Assembly: GCA_039812125.1 (NCBI GenBank)
Contig: JBDHZV010000014.1
Coordinates: 1 to 38,011 of the forward strand
Length of the DNA: 38,011 nt
Direction of reading: 5' to 3'
Origin: Prado023 sp039812125
GTDB taxonomy: Bacteria; Actinomycetota; Actinomycetes; S36-B12; CAIYMF01
Shown: positions 1 to 8,331 of the stretch, piece after piece
Layout: every line of letters starts with the position of its first letter
Numbering within the stretch: the stretch's first letter is position 1
The notes under the pieces: generated by a model
Told to the model about the DNA's origin: nothing
Databases searched by the model: none
The model's input: the letters and a program-made list of their open reading frames with translations, nothing else
Program-made: the position numbers and the translations under genes

Positions 1-127
1 CCGGGACGGCTGCCAGCGCGGAGGCGGCTGCCGCGCCGGACACGGGCTGCTGCGCGGGCAGGGTCGCGGGGGCGACCAGGGCTGCGGCGGCCAGGCCCAG
101 GCCCGCCAGTCGGATGGGCAGACGCAT
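1..127 (-). CDS. N-terminus of an exported protein (partial)
   Basis: Only the first 42 codons lie in the window; the gene runs off the left edge. The ATG at 127 opens a typical signal peptide: a short basic start (MRLPIRLAG), a hydrophobic core of Leu, Ala and Val, and an alanine-rich stretch that could be cleaved around residues 25-40. It lies 47 nt downstream of rsmA on the same strand and may be cotranscribed with it. In many actinobacteria a secreted resuscitation-promoting factor (rpfB) occurs near ksgA/rsmA, but nothing visible here (no DUF348, G5 or Rpf domain) identifies this protein. Function unknown. Confidence 0.6.
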   Translation of the reverse strand, partial: MRLPIRLAGLGLAAAALVAPATLPAQQPVSGAAAASALAAVP

Positions 128-174
128 GGCGCCACCGTAGCCGCCCGGTGGCCCGGTCGGGCAGGGACAGCGGA

Positions 175-1017
175 TCAGGTTCGCCCGGACGCCGCAATGG
201 CGGCGAACGCCGCGACGTCCAGGGACTCCCCCCGGGCCGTGGGGTCGACCCCCGCCGCCAGCAGCACCTCGGTGGCGCGCGCCGACCCACCGGCCCAGCC
301 GGCCAGGGCGGAGCGCAGCATCTTGCGGCGCTGCGAGAACGCCGCGTCGATCACGGCGAACACCTCCTCGCGACCCACGTCGGTGCGCGGCGGGTCGCGG
401 CGGACCAGCTCGACCAGTCCCGAGTCCACGTTGGGGACGGGCCAGAACACGCTGCGTCCCACCACGCCGGCCTGCCGGACCTCGGCGAACCACCTGGCCT
501 TGGCCGAGGGCACGCCGTACACCCGCGACCCGGGCGGCGCCGCCAGCCGCTCGGCCACCTCCAGCTGCACCATGACCAGGGCGCGGCGCAGGCCGGGCAG
601 CGCACTGAGCAGGTGCAGCAGCACCGGGACGCTGACGTTGTAGGGCAGGTTGGCCACCAGCGCGGTGGGCCCGCCCGGCACGCCGGTGACGGCCAGGGCG
701 TCGGCCCCGAGCACGGCCAGCCGGTCGGCCCCGCCGGGCAGTCGCTGCGCCACGGTGCGCGGCAGCTGGACGGCCAGCACCGGGTCGATCTCGATCGCGA
801 CCACGCCGCAGCCGCGCTCCAGCAGGGCCAGCGTCAGCGACCCGAGGCCGGGGCCGACCTCGAGGACGGTCTCGGTGGGCTCGACCCGTGAGGTGCGCAC
901 GATGCGGCGCACCGTGTTGGGGTCGATGACGAAGTTCTGGCCGAGGGTCTTGGTGGGGCGCAGCCCGAGCTGCTCGGCCAGGGCCCGCACGTCGGCGGGG
1001 CCGAGCAGGACGCTCAC
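175..1017 (-). CDS. rsmA: 16S rRNA (adenine1518-N6/adenine1519-N6)-dimethyltransferase RsmA (KsgA)
   Basis: A 280-residue protein matching the KsgA/Dim1 family in length and motifs. It dimethylates two adjacent adenines in the 3'-terminal hairpin of 16S rRNA late in small-subunit assembly. Visible signatures are the N-terminal RPTKTLGQNF, the SAM-binding motif LEVGPGLGSLT, the acidic VVAIEIDP, the catalytic-type motif NLPYNVS, and the C-terminal FSQRRKMLRSAL typical of KsgA. The GTG start at 1017 is chosen because it overlaps the tatD stop in a GTGA tetranucleotide, giving translational coupling, and because the family N-terminus begins a few residues later. It is the third gene of metG-tatD-rsmA. 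Confidence 0.95.
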   Translation of the reverse strand: MSVLLGPADVRALAEQLGLRPTKTLGQNFVIDPNTVRRIVRTSRVEPTETVLEVGPGLGSLTLALLERGCGVVAIEIDPVLAVQLPRTVAQRLPGGADRLAVLGADALAVTGVPGGPTALVANLPYNVSVPVLLHLLSALPGLRRALVMVQLEVAERLAAPPGSRVYGVPSAKARWFAEVRQAGVVGRSVFWPVPNVDSGLVELVRRDPPRTDVGREEVFAVIDAAFSQRRKMLRSALAGWAGGSARATEVLLAAGVDPTARGESLDVAAFAAIAASGRT

Positions 1018-1868
1018 TCCCAGTCCCCGAAGGCCCGCCGGGTGTTCGCGGCCAGGTCGTCGCAGAGGGCCGCCAGCTCGACGCCGCGCAGCTCGGCCAA
1101 CCGGCGGACCGTCAGCGGCACCAGGTAGCTGGCGTTGACCCTGCCCCGGTGCGGCGTCGGGGTCAGGTAGGGGGCGTCGGTCTCGACCAGGATCCGGTCG
1201 CGCGGGACGACGGGCGCTGCGGCGTGCAGGTCGCGGGCATTGGTGAAGGTGACCGTCCCGGCGAACGACACGTACCACCCGTGGTCGGCGGCCAGCCGGG
1301 CCAGGTCGGCGTCACCGGAGAAGCAGTGGAACACGACGACCTCGGGAAGGCCGGCGCCGGCCCGCTCGTCGAGCAGGACCCGGACCACGTCGTCGTGGGC
1401 GTCGCGGTCGTGGATGACCAGGGCCAGGCCCAGGCGGCGGGCAAGGTCGATGTGGGCGCGGAAGGACTCCTCCTGGATCGCCCATCCCTCCGGCTCCCGG
1501 GTCCGGAAGTGGTCCAGCCCGGTCTCGCCGATGCCACGGACCCGCTGCGAGCCTCGCGCGAGCCGCTCCACCTCGGCCACGGCCCCGGCCAGCCGGCCGT
1601 CGCGGGCCAGCCGCGGGGCCTCGTTGGGGTGGATGCCGATCGCGGCCACGATGCCCGGGTTCTGCTCGGCCATCTCGACGGCCGCGGCCACGTCCCGGAT
1701 CGAGCAGCCGACCTGCACGATCCCGCAGACGTTGACCTCACGGGCGGCCGCCAGCGCCTGCTGCGGGGTCAGGGCGTCCTCGTCGCCGCCACGCATGTCG
1801 ATGTGGCAGTGGGAGTCCGGCACGGGCCGGGGCAGCGGCTCGGGCAGCGGGGGCCGCACGTCAGCCAC
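1014..1868 (-). CDS. tatD: TatD family metal-dependent deoxyribonuclease
   Basis: A 284-residue TIM-barrel hydrolase of the TatD family (3'-5' exonuclease/DNase, possibly also D-aminoacyl-tRNA deacylase activity in some members). Metal ligands are recognisable in order: the HxH motif in DSHCHIDM, the glutamate in RGIGETGLDHF, a histidine in LVIHDRDA, the HCFSG motif, and the final aspartate in VETDAPYLTP. I prefer the GTG at 1868, which overlaps the end of metG by 8 nt and has a GAGGAGG ribosome-binding site 9 nt upstream inside metG; a second GTG at 1859 is possible. It ends overlapping rsmA. An rpfB gene, common between these two genes in related genomes, is absent. Confidence 0.93.
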   Translation of the reverse strand: MADVRPPLPEPLPRPVPDSHCHIDMRGGDEDALTPQQALAAAREVNVCGIVQVGCSIRDVAAAVEMAEQNPGIVAAIGIHPNEAPRLARDGRLAGAVAEVERLARGSQRVRGIGETGLDHFRTREPEGWAIQEESFRAHIDLARRLGLALVIHDRDAHDDVVRVLLDERAGAGLPEVVVFHCFSGDADLARLAADHGWYVSFAGTVTFTNARDLHAAAPVVPRDRILVETDAPYLTPTPHRGRVNASYLVPLTVRRLAELRGVELAALCDDLAANTRRAFGDWE

Positions 1869-3480
1869 CGGCGGGCGCCTCCTCGGCCAGCCGCGGGAAC
1901 AGCGGGGCGCCCTTGGTGACCGGAACCCCGGCGGGCAACTGGCCCCACCGGCTGGCATCGGCGATCGCGCAGTCGCCGATCGGCCCGATGCCCTGCGCGG
2001 CCCCGATCGCCTCCCACATCAGCCCCATGGCACGCGGCATGACCGCGTTGTGCAGCACCGCCACGGCACGCAGGGCCTCGCAGGTGACGTACAGCACGGT
2101 GGCCAGCCGCTCGTGGGCGACCGGGTCGTCGGCCCGCTTGGCCAGGGCCCAGGGCTCCTGCTCGGTGACGTAGAGGTTGACCGCGTCGACGAAGGTCTTC
2201 ACCGCGCCGATCCCGGCGGTGAAGTCCAGCCGGGAGTACGCGGCGTCGGCGTCCTGGACGGCTGTCACGAGGCCGTCGGCCAGCGCCAGGTCGGCGTTGG
2301 CCAGGGCACCCGGGGCGGGCAGGTAGCCGCCGAAGTACCGCCCCACCATGGCCGTGGCCCGGGAGGCCAGGTTCCCCAGCCCGTTGGCGAGCTCGGAGGT
2401 GTACCGGGCGGTCATGTCCTCCCAGGAGAACGACCCGTCCTGGCCGAACTGGATGGCCCGCAGGAAGTAGTACCGGAAGGCGTCGACGCCGAAGTGGTCG
2501 ACGATCTGGCTGGGCGCGATGCCGGTGAGCTTGGTCTTGCTCATCTTCTCGCCGCCCACGAGCAGCCACCCGTGCGCGAACACCTGGCCCGGCAGCGGCA
2601 GGCCCGCGGCCATCAGCATCGCCGGCCAGATCACGGCGTGGAACCGCAGGATGTCCTTGCCGACCAGGTGGATGTTCGCCGGCCAGGTTCGTGCGAACTG
2701 CGCGGCCCCCGGCGCGGGCGGCTCGTCGCCCAGACCGACGGCGGTGGCGTAGTTGAGCAGCGCGTCGAACCAGACGTACACGACCTGGGAGGGATCCCAG
2801 GGCACCGGGATGCCCCAGTCGAAGCTGGACCGGGAGATCGAGAGGTCCTGCAGGCCGCCGCGGATGAAGGAGACGACCTCGTTGTACGCGCTCTGCGGGG
2901 CCACCGCAGTGGGGTGCTGCTCGTAGTGGCGCAGCAACGGCTCGGCGAACGCCGACAACCGGAAGAACCAGTTGGTCTCGGACACGGTCTCGACCGGGCG
3001 CCCGTGCACCGGGCACAGCAGCTGGCCCTCCAGCTCCCCGGTCCCCGCGACGAGCTCGGAGGCCAGCTTGAACTCCTCGCACCCCACGCAGTAGGGGCCC
3101 TCGTAGTCACCGGAGTAGATGTGCCCGGCGTCCTTCAGGCGGGTGAGGAACTGCTGGACCCGCTGGGTGTGGCGGCGCTCCGTGGTGCGGATGAAGTCGT
3201 CGTTGGCCACGTCCAGGGTGCCCAGGACGGGCTTCCAGTGCTCGGCCACGAGGCGGTCGGCCCAGGCCTGCGGGGTGACCCCGGCCGCCGTGGCGGTGCG
3301 CAGCACCTTCTCGCCGTGCTCGTCGGTGCCGGTCAGGAACCACACGTCCTCGCCGCGCTGGCGGTGCCAGCGGCAGATCGTGTCGGCGGCGACGGTCGTG
3401 TAGGCGTGCCCGATGTGAGGGGCGTCGTTGACGTAGTAGATGGGCGTGGTGACGTAGAACGTGCTGCCGCTCGGGCTCAT
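1861..3480 (-). CDS. metG: Methionyl-tRNA synthetase
   Basis: A 539-residue class I aminoacyl-tRNA synthetase that charges tRNA-Met. The class I HIGH signature appears as APHIGHAYTT near the N-terminus and the KMSKS loop as GEKMSKTKLTG. A single Cys pair (CVGC) followed by one C in the LLCPVHGRPVE region marks the connective-peptide zinc knuckle, and TNWFFRLS is a family motif. The C-terminal half carries the usual anticodon-binding helical bundle, and there is no C-terminal tRNA-binding (EMAP) extension. The ATG at 3480 is 8 nt from a TAGAAT -10-like hexamer with no clear Shine-Dalgarno, so the mRNA may be leaderless. It is divergent from rsmI, with 43 nt between the starts. Confidence 0.96.
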   Translation of the reverse strand: MSPSGSTFYVTTPIYYVNDAPHIGHAYTTVAADTICRWHRQRGEDVWFLTGTDEHGEKVLRTATAAGVTPQAWADRLVAEHWKPVLGTLDVANDDFIRTTERRHTQRVQQFLTRLKDAGHIYSGDYEGPYCVGCEEFKLASELVAGTGELEGQLLCPVHGRPVETVSETNWFFRLSAFAEPLLRHYEQHPTAVAPQSAYNEVVSFIRGGLQDLSISRSSFDWGIPVPWDPSQVVYVWFDALLNYATAVGLGDEPPAPGAAQFARTWPANIHLVGKDILRFHAVIWPAMLMAAGLPLPGQVFAHGWLLVGGEKMSKTKLTGIAPSQIVDHFGVDAFRYYFLRAIQFGQDGSFSWEDMTARYTSELANGLGNLASRATAMVGRYFGGYLPAPGALANADLALADGLVTAVQDADAAYSRLDFTAGIGAVKTFVDAVNLYVTEQEPWALAKRADDPVAHERLATVLYVTCEALRAVAVLHNAVMPRAMGLMWEAIGAAQGIGPIGDCAIADASRWGQLPAGVPVTKGAPLFPRLAEEAPAGG

Positions 3481-3488
3481 GGGTGCTG

Positions 3489-3494
3489 ATTCTA
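3489..3494 (-). promoter_or_regulatory. Candidate -10 element of metG (leaderless promoter)
   Basis: Minus-strand TAGAAT ends 8 nt before the metG ATG at 3480. This fits the actinobacterial TANNNT consensus at a distance where transcription would begin at or next to the start codon. No convincing -35 is visible. Confidence 0.4.
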
Positions 3495-3523
3495 GAGGGG
3501 CCCGGGTAGGGCACGATGGGCCC

Positions 3524-4408
3524 ATGCAGGCCACCGAGAGCACCGGGACGCTGGTCCTGGCGGGCACCCCGCTGGGCAACCCGGCCGACGCCCCGGCCCG
3601 GCTGGCGGACCTGCTTGCCGCTGCGGACCTGGTCGCGGCCGAGGACACCCGACGGCTGGCCCGGCTGCTGTCCGACCTCGGGGTGCACCGCGAGGGACCG
3701 GTGGTGTCGTTCTACGAGGACGTGGAGACCCAGCGGCTGCCCCGGCTGCTGGAGGTCCTGGCCGGGGGCGGCACCGTCGCCCTGGTCACCGACGCGGGGA
3801 TGCCCTCGGTCAGCGACCCCGGCTACCGGGCCGCCCGGGCAGCGCTGGACGCCGGCCACCGGGTCACGGCCGTGCCGGGCCCGTCGGCGGTCACCACCGC
3901 GCTGGCGGTGTCGGGGCTGCCGTGCGACCGGTTCTGCTTCGAGGGGTTCCTGCCGCGACGCGGGGCGGAGCGGCGCGCCCGGCTCGACGAGCTGGCCGAC
4001 GAGCCCCGCACCCTGGTCCTGTTCGAGTCCCCGCACCGGCTGGCGGCGACGCTGTCCGACCTGGCCGACGCGTTCGGCCCGGACCGGCCGGCGGCGGTGT
4101 GCCGGGAGCTGAGCAAGACGTTCGAGGAGGTCCGCCGCGGTGGCCTGGCCGAGCTGGCCGGCTGGGCCGGGGGTGGCGTGCGCGGGGAGATCACGGTGGT
4201 GGTGCAGGGCGGGCAGCGCGTCCGCGGCGAGGCGGTCGGGGCCGAGCCGCTGGCGGCGCGGGTGGCGGCCCTGGAGCTGGCCGGGACCCCCCGCAAGGAG
4301 GCCATCGCCACGGTCGCCCACGTCACGGGCACGCCGCGCCGGGTGGTGTACGACGCGGTCGTGGCCAGCAGGTCAGCCCAGCGGGACCCGCAGCCGGGCC
4401 GGGCCTAG
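3524..4408 (+). CDS. rsmI: 16S rRNA (cytidine1402-2'-O)-methyltransferase RsmI
   Basis: A 294-residue tetrapyrrole-methylase-fold enzyme that 2'-O-methylates C1402 of 16S rRNA in the decoding centre. Family motifs include the N-terminal LVLAGTPLGNPAD, LVAAEDTRRLARLL, the SAM-binding VALVTDAGMPSVSDPGY, VTAVPGPSAVTTALAVSG, the FEGFLPR motif, FESPHRL and CRELSKTFEEV. The ATG at 3524 was chosen because it begins five codons before the family's conserved LVLAG segment. It is divergent from metG and convergent with pmt: the rsmI TAG and the pmt TAG are both read from the same palindromic CTAG at 4405-4408. Confidence 0.95.
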   Translation: MQATESTGTLVLAGTPLGNPADAPARLADLLAAADLVAAEDTRRLARLLSDLGVHREGPVVSFYEDVETQRLPRLLEVLAGGGTVALVTDAGMPSVSDPGYRAARAALDAGHRVTAVPGPSAVTTALAVSGLPCDRFCFEGFLPRRGAERRARLDELADEPRTLVLFESPHRLAATLSDLADAFGPDRPAAVCRELSKTFEEVRRGGLAELAGWAGGGVRGEITVVVQGGQRVRGEAVGAEPLAARVAALELAGTPRKEAIATVAHVTGTPRRVVYDAVVASRSAQRDPQPGRA

Positions 4409-5961
4409 ACCCAGGTGGGCATCCACATCCGCCAGTCCCAGTGCTCGTACGTGAGCAGCTGACCGGTCCAGATCGGGTAGAAGAACCACGCCGCTGCCAC
4501 GACCAGCACCAGCACGCAGCCGGCCCCGATCAGGCCCCACCGCCGCCGGGTCGGGCTGGCGTCCGCACCCCCGGCCAGGCTGGCCAGGGAGATCGCCAGC
4601 ATGCCGGCCAGGAACGGCAGCATCACGACCGCGTAGAAGGTGAAGATCGTGCGGTCGTGGTAGAGCATCCAGGGCGCCCAGCCGGCCAGGTAGCCCACGA
4701 GCAGCGCACCGCTGCGCCAGTCCCGCCCGGCCACGGCCCGCCACGCGTTGTGGCCCAGGGCGAGCAGCCCGGCCCACCAGATGACCGGGTTGCCCAGGGC
4801 CAGGACCTCCGCGGAGCACCGGTCGGCGCCGCAGCCCTGCGGGGTGTCGTAGTAGAACGACGTCGGCCGGGTCATGAACGGCCAGGACCACGCGCTGGAC
4901 TGGTAGGAGTGGAACGAGTCCAGCGACACGTGGAACGCCCACGCGGCCCGGTGGTACTCCACCAGGGAGCGCAGCGCCTCCGGCAGCACGCCGCCGCGCC
5001 CGGCGGCCCACTGCCGGTCGTACCCGCCGTCGGTGGCCAGCCACCCGGTCCACGACGCGACGTAGACCACGCCGGCCACGCCCACGAGGCTGAGCAGGGC
5101 AGGTCCGGCGTCGCGGACCAGCACGCCGGTGGCGGGGCGCTGCACGCCCATCGCCCGGCGGGCCTGGTAGTCCCAGAACACGCTGAGCACCCCGAACGCG
5201 GCGACGAACCACAGCCCGCTCCACTTCGTGGCGCAGGCGGCCCCGAGGGCCACGCCGGCACCGATCCGCCACGGCCGCAGCCCGAAGCCGGGACCGACGG
5301 CGACGGCCTGACCGTCCCACAGGGTCAGCCAGCTGTCCGCGCGCCGGCGCACCGCGTCACGGTCGACCAGCAGCATCGCGAACGCGGCGACGACGGCGAA
5401 GAACAGGGTCATGTCCAGCAGGGCGGACCGGCTGAGCACCAGGTGGATGCCGTCCAGGGCCACGAGCAGTCCCGCGACGGTCCCCACGACGTCCGACCGG
5501 GTCAGCCGGCGGATCATCCGCGCCACGATGAGCACGCTGAACGTGCCCAGGATGGCCACGCCGACGCGCCACCCCGTCGGGTCCACCCCGAGCGCCCACT
5601 CCCCGGCCGCGATCACCCACTTGCCCAGCGGCGGGTGCACGACGAACGACGCGCCGTCCTGGAAGATCCCGACGGTGTCCCACGGCCCACCGGAGGCCAG
5701 GATCTGGGCGTCGGCGTCCTGGACGGCGCTGCGCTCGTAGCCGAACCGCAGCAGCGACAGGGCGTCCTTCACGTAGTAGGTCTCGTCGAAGATGATCGCG
5801 TGCGGCCGTCCCAGGTCCCACAGCCGCAGGATCCCGGCGAGCACCGTGACGGCCAGGGGGCCCATCCAGCCCCGCCACCCGGTCGAGGGCATCGGTCGGT
5901 GCAGGGCCACGGCGGGCGGGCTGCCCGGCAGGGTCACCGGCGGCTCGGTCAGCAGGGTCAC
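4405..5961 (-). CDS. pmt: Protein O-mannosyltransferase (GT39)
   Basis: A 518-residue polytopic membrane glycosyltransferase of the PMT/GT39 family, which transfers mannose from polyprenyl-phosphate mannose to Ser/Thr of secreted proteins. The catalytic Asp-Glu pair of the first extracytoplasmic loop is present (IIFDETYYVKDA, D59-E60). Roughly ten or more hydrophobic segments follow, with a large periplasmic loop in the middle and a C-terminal WTGQLLTYEHW-type tail. M. tuberculosis has the same gene next to rsmI (Rv1002c/Rv1003). The GTG start at 5961 lies 6 nt after a TAGCAT -10-like sequence and lacks a Shine-Dalgarno. The promoter-like sequence overlaps the stop codon of the upstream acyltransferase gene. 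Confidence 0.93.
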   Translation of the reverse strand: MTLLTEPPVTLPGSPPAVALHRPMPSTGWRGWMGPLAVTVLAGILRLWDLGRPHAIIFDETYYVKDALSLLRFGYERSAVQDADAQILASGGPWDTVGIFQDGASFVVHPPLGKWVIAAGEWALGVDPTGWRVGVAILGTFSVLIVARMIRRLTRSDVVGTVAGLLVALDGIHLVLSRSALLDMTLFFAVVAAFAMLLVDRDAVRRRADSWLTLWDGQAVAVGPGFGLRPWRIGAGVALGAACATKWSGLWFVAAFGVLSVFWDYQARRAMGVQRPATGVLVRDAGPALLSLVGVAGVVYVASWTGWLATDGGYDRQWAAGRGGVLPEALRSLVEYHRAAWAFHVSLDSFHSYQSSAWSWPFMTRPTSFYYDTPQGCGADRCSAEVLALGNPVIWWAGLLALGHNAWRAVAGRDWRSGALLVGYLAGWAPWMLYHDRTIFTFYAVVMLPFLAGMLAISLASLAGGADASPTRRRWGLIGAGCVLVLVVAAAWFFYPIWTGQLLTYEHWDWRMWMPTWV

Positions 5962-5967
5962 GCAGTC

Positions 5968-5973
5968 ATGCTA
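5968..5973 (-). promoter_or_regulatory. Candidate -10 element of pmt (leaderless promoter)
   Basis: Minus-strand TAGCAT lies 6 nt before the GTG of pmt and contains the TAG stop codon of the preceding gene (5971-5973), so one hexamer would both end one gene and start transcription of the next. Confidence 0.4.
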
Positions 5974-7431
5974 GGCGCCCGGGCCGACCGGCTCGGGACG
6001 CGCTCCGGAGTGGAACCCGACCTGCGCCCGGGCCTGCGGGTCGCCCAGCACCAGCACCTGCTCGAACCCGACGGCGAGGTGCTCGACGAACACCGCGGGG
6101 TCCGGGATCGCCCGGGTGTCGATCGTGACGCCCACGAAGGCGGACCCGTGGTAGGTCATCAGCGCGATGTTGGCCGCCGCCCCGGCCTTGGGGGCGAACG
6201 GCACCACGGCCAGCGCCTCGGCCCCGGCCGCGAACAGGGCGACCGGGGGCCCGGGCAGGTTGGTGATCGCCAGGTCGCAGCCCTTCATCATCCCCGCGGT
6301 GATGGACGTGGTGAGGCTGCGCGGCAGCACGGCCAGGGCCCGGTAGATGGTGTCGCTCAGGGCCAGGGCCGGCTCCCGGCGGGCCCGGGCCAGGATCGGG
6401 GACAGCCGCCGGATCCGGGTGGCGGTGTCGCCGGTGTCGATGGGCAGCGGGAACCGTGCCGGAACCCACCGGTTGCCCGCGGTCAGGTCCCCGCCGGTGC
6501 GCATGCTCACCGGCATGTTCACCCGGACCTCGCGGGCCGGGGCGTTGTGCGCCTCGTGGTACGCGGCCACGCCCCCGGCGACCGCGGCCACGAAGGCGTC
6601 GTTCAGGGTGGCCCGCTGAGCCCGGCCGGCGTCACGCAGCGCCCGGAAGGGCATGTGCAGGACCGCCATCTCGCACGACAGCGACCGGCCGTGCATGAGC
6701 GGGCTGAGCGGCTCGGAGGCCGGGGCCAGCAGGCGGGCTGCGGACTGGGCGAACGCGGAGCCGGCCACCGCGGAGTCGACCGGCTGGGTGACCACGCGCC
6801 CGGCCAGGTCTGCCGCCGCCCGGGCCAGTGCGGCCCCGCCGGCGGTGACCGCCCGGGTCGCGAAGTGCAGGCCGTTGCTGAGCCGACCGGACGCGTCGAG
6901 CACATCGGCGCGCGGGGCGGGGGGCAGGGGGCCCAGATCCGTCGCCGGGTCCCGGGTGAGGTCGAACAGGGCCGCGGACATGGCCAGCCCGCCCACCCCG
7001 TCAGTGATCGCGTGGTGCAGCTTGACGATGACCGCCGACCGGTCGCCGTCGAAGCCCTGGACCAGGGCCATCTCCCACAGCGGCCGATCCCGGTCGAAGT
7101 CCTGCTCGGCCATCTGCTCGGCGATCCGCAGCACCGGGCGGAACGTGCCGTCGGCGGGCACGTGGTAGCGCTTCAGGTGGTAGGAGATGTCGAAGAACGG
7201 GTCGACCTCCCAGCGCGGCGGCACCAGCGACACGGGGTTGCCGATCACCCGCTGGCGCAGCCGGGGCACCGCCAGCGACATCCGGGTCACCCGGTCGACG
7301 AGCACGTCCGTGTCCGGTTCCCGGTCCAGCACGACGAGGGCGACGATCACCGAGCGCAGGATCGGATCCTCCTCGATCCCCCACATCACGGCGTCGAACG
7401 CGCCCATCCGGTCCAGGGAGTCCTCTGCCAT
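5971..7431 (-). CDS. Wax ester synthase/diacylglycerol acyltransferase (WS/DGAT) family O-acyltransferase
   Basis: A 486-residue member of the bacterial WS/DGAT family, which esterifies fatty alcohols or diacylglycerol with acyl-CoA to store wax esters or triacylglycerol. The catalytic HHxxxDG motif is intact (KLHHAITDGVGG, His139-His140, Asp144). The second family motif region near the C-terminus (ITNLPGPP) and the N-terminal SLDRMGAFDAVMW are also present, and the length is typical. GTG 7434 and ATG 7431 are adjacent; the ATG is taken, with GGAGCGGAGG as ribosome-binding site. It lies upstream of pmt with only 9 nt between them. Storage-lipid synthesis is known from family members; the in vivo substrate cannot be read from sequence. 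Confidence 0.92.
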   Translation of the reverse strand: MAEDSLDRMGAFDAVMWGIEEDPILRSVIVALVVLDREPDTDVLVDRVTRMSLAVPRLRQRVIGNPVSLVPPRWEVDPFFDISYHLKRYHVPADGTFRPVLRIAEQMAEQDFDRDRPLWEMALVQGFDGDRSAVIVKLHHAITDGVGGLAMSAALFDLTRDPATDLGPLPPAPRADVLDASGRLSNGLHFATRAVTAGGAALARAAADLAGRVVTQPVDSAVAGSAFAQSAARLLAPASEPLSPLMHGRSLSCEMAVLHMPFRALRDAGRAQRATLNDAFVAAVAGGVAAYHEAHNAPAREVRVNMPVSMRTGGDLTAGNRWVPARFPLPIDTGDTATRIRRLSPILARARREPALALSDTIYRALAVLPRSLTTSITAGMMKGCDLAITNLPGPPVALFAAGAEALAVVPFAPKAGAAANIALMTYHGSAFVGVTIDTRAIPDPAVFVEHLAVGFEQVLVLGDPQARAQVGFHSGARPEPVGPGA

Positions 7432-7461
7432 CACAGCCTCCGCTCCACCCCCTCGAAACCT

Positions 7462-7480
7462 ACCCGCCGGGTGGGCGGGT
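7462..7480 (-). terminator. Weak hairpin after the DUF2510 gene
   Basis: ACCCGCC (7462-7468) and GGCGGGT (7474-7480) form a 7-bp perfect stem with a 5-nt loop between the end of the DUF2510 gene and the WS/DGAT gene, both minus strand. There is no U-tract, so termination is uncertain. Confidence 0.3.
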
Positions 7481-7507
7481 TGCTCCCGAGGGGTGTGGGG
7501 GCAGGTG

Positions 7508-8197
7508 TCACTGGCCCACCCAGGTCAGGGCGCTGGAGTCCACCCAGCCCGTGGGGTCCCAGCACCCGTCCATCGTCGGGACGCCGTCCTGCAGCCCGAC
7601 GTGATCGCGACCGATGTCGGAGTGCATGACCAGGAACCTCCCCGTCGTCGGACCGGACAGCTGCAGAACCGACTCCCAGTCGCCCTCGGCATTGCGCACC
7701 CTGGCCCAGCAGCGGGAGCGGACCCCGTCCGTGTCCCGGATCCCCTGCGCCGGCGAGACCTCCCACCACCCCTGGGTGGTGCGGAACTGGCCCCGCAGGA
7801 AGCGGGCCACCTCGGCCTCGGTCAGGTCGGAGGTGAACGTCGACCCCCGGAGGCCGACCCACCCGGCGTCGGAGTCCGAGCCGTCGAACGACTCGACCAC
7901 GTGGCTGCCGGCCGGAAGCGGCGGTGCCTGCGGCAATGGGCGGCCCATCACCAGCACGGTCCAGTCAGTGCTGACGGCGGCGACCCCGAGGACAACGCCG
8001 AGGACGAGCAGGGCGGCGCCCAGCATGGCAGCCAGCCCCGCGCCCAACCCGGAACTGCGCGGCGGCTGGGCCGCTGGCCACGGGCGTGGATCGAGCGGGC
8101 CCGCGACCGCCGTGGCGCTCCAGCCCTGCACGGGGTCCCACCACCGTGACCCGTACTGGCCGCTCGGATCGGGGTACCACCCCGCTGCACCGCTCAT
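7508..8197 (-). CDS. DUF2510 domain-containing single-pass membrane protein
   Basis: A 229-residue protein. The N-terminus is a DUF2510 motif (AGWYPDPSGQYGSRWWD), a short tryptophan-rich module common in actinobacterial membrane proteins. A proline-rich linker and one transmembrane helix follow (around residues 47-75). The remaining roughly 150 residues are predicted outside the membrane and contain a few Trp and Cys residues (CWARV, GCWDPTGW); I do not recognise a fold. Catalytic motifs are not visible. The ATG at 8197 places the DUF2510 motif immediately at the N-terminus as in relatives. It lies downstream of the tRNA-Ala terminator, so it probably has its own promoter. Confidence 0.75.
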   Translation of the reverse strand: MSGAAGWYPDPSGQYGSRWWDPVQGWSATAVAGPLDPRPWPAAQPPRSSGLGAGLAAMLGAALLVLGVVLGVAAVSTDWTVLVMGRPLPQAPPLPAGSHVVESFDGSDSDAGWVGLRGSTFTSDLTEAEVARFLRGQFRTTQGWWEVSPAQGIRDTDGVRSRCWARVRNAEGDWESVLQLSGPTTGRFLVMHSDIGRDHVGLQDGVPTMDGCWDPTGWVDSSALTWVGQ

Positions 8198-8291
8198 GTC
8201 CCCCCGCTGCCGTCCACTGCCCCGATTGTGCGCCACACCGCTGCCGGTCCACGCGGCGACGCCCCGGTCATCCTGGGCGACCGAACACAGC

Positions 8292-8325
8292 GAACCGCCC
8301 ACCGGATCGTCCCGGTGGGCGGTTC
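8292..8325 (-). terminator. Intrinsic terminator of tRNA-Ala
   Basis: A perfect 14-bp stem (8292-8305 with 8312-8325) and a 6-nt loop begin 6 nt after the 3' end of the minus-strand tRNA. The stem is GC-rich with an A/T-containing base, and there is only a weak T-rich tail (GCTGTGTTCG). This is the strongest hairpin in the neighbourhood. Confidence 0.75.
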
Positions 8326-8331
8326 ATGGGG

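Noticed and set aside
1..127. rpfB at the left edge
   Set aside because: Only a signal peptide is visible; nothing shows DUF348, G5 or Rpf domains.
3922..7629. A 1235-codon open frame on the plus strand
   Set aside because: It runs antisense to pmt and WS/DGAT, both of which have clear domain motifs. The frame is Gly/Arg/Pro-rich low complexity typical of spurious frames in GC-rich DNA.
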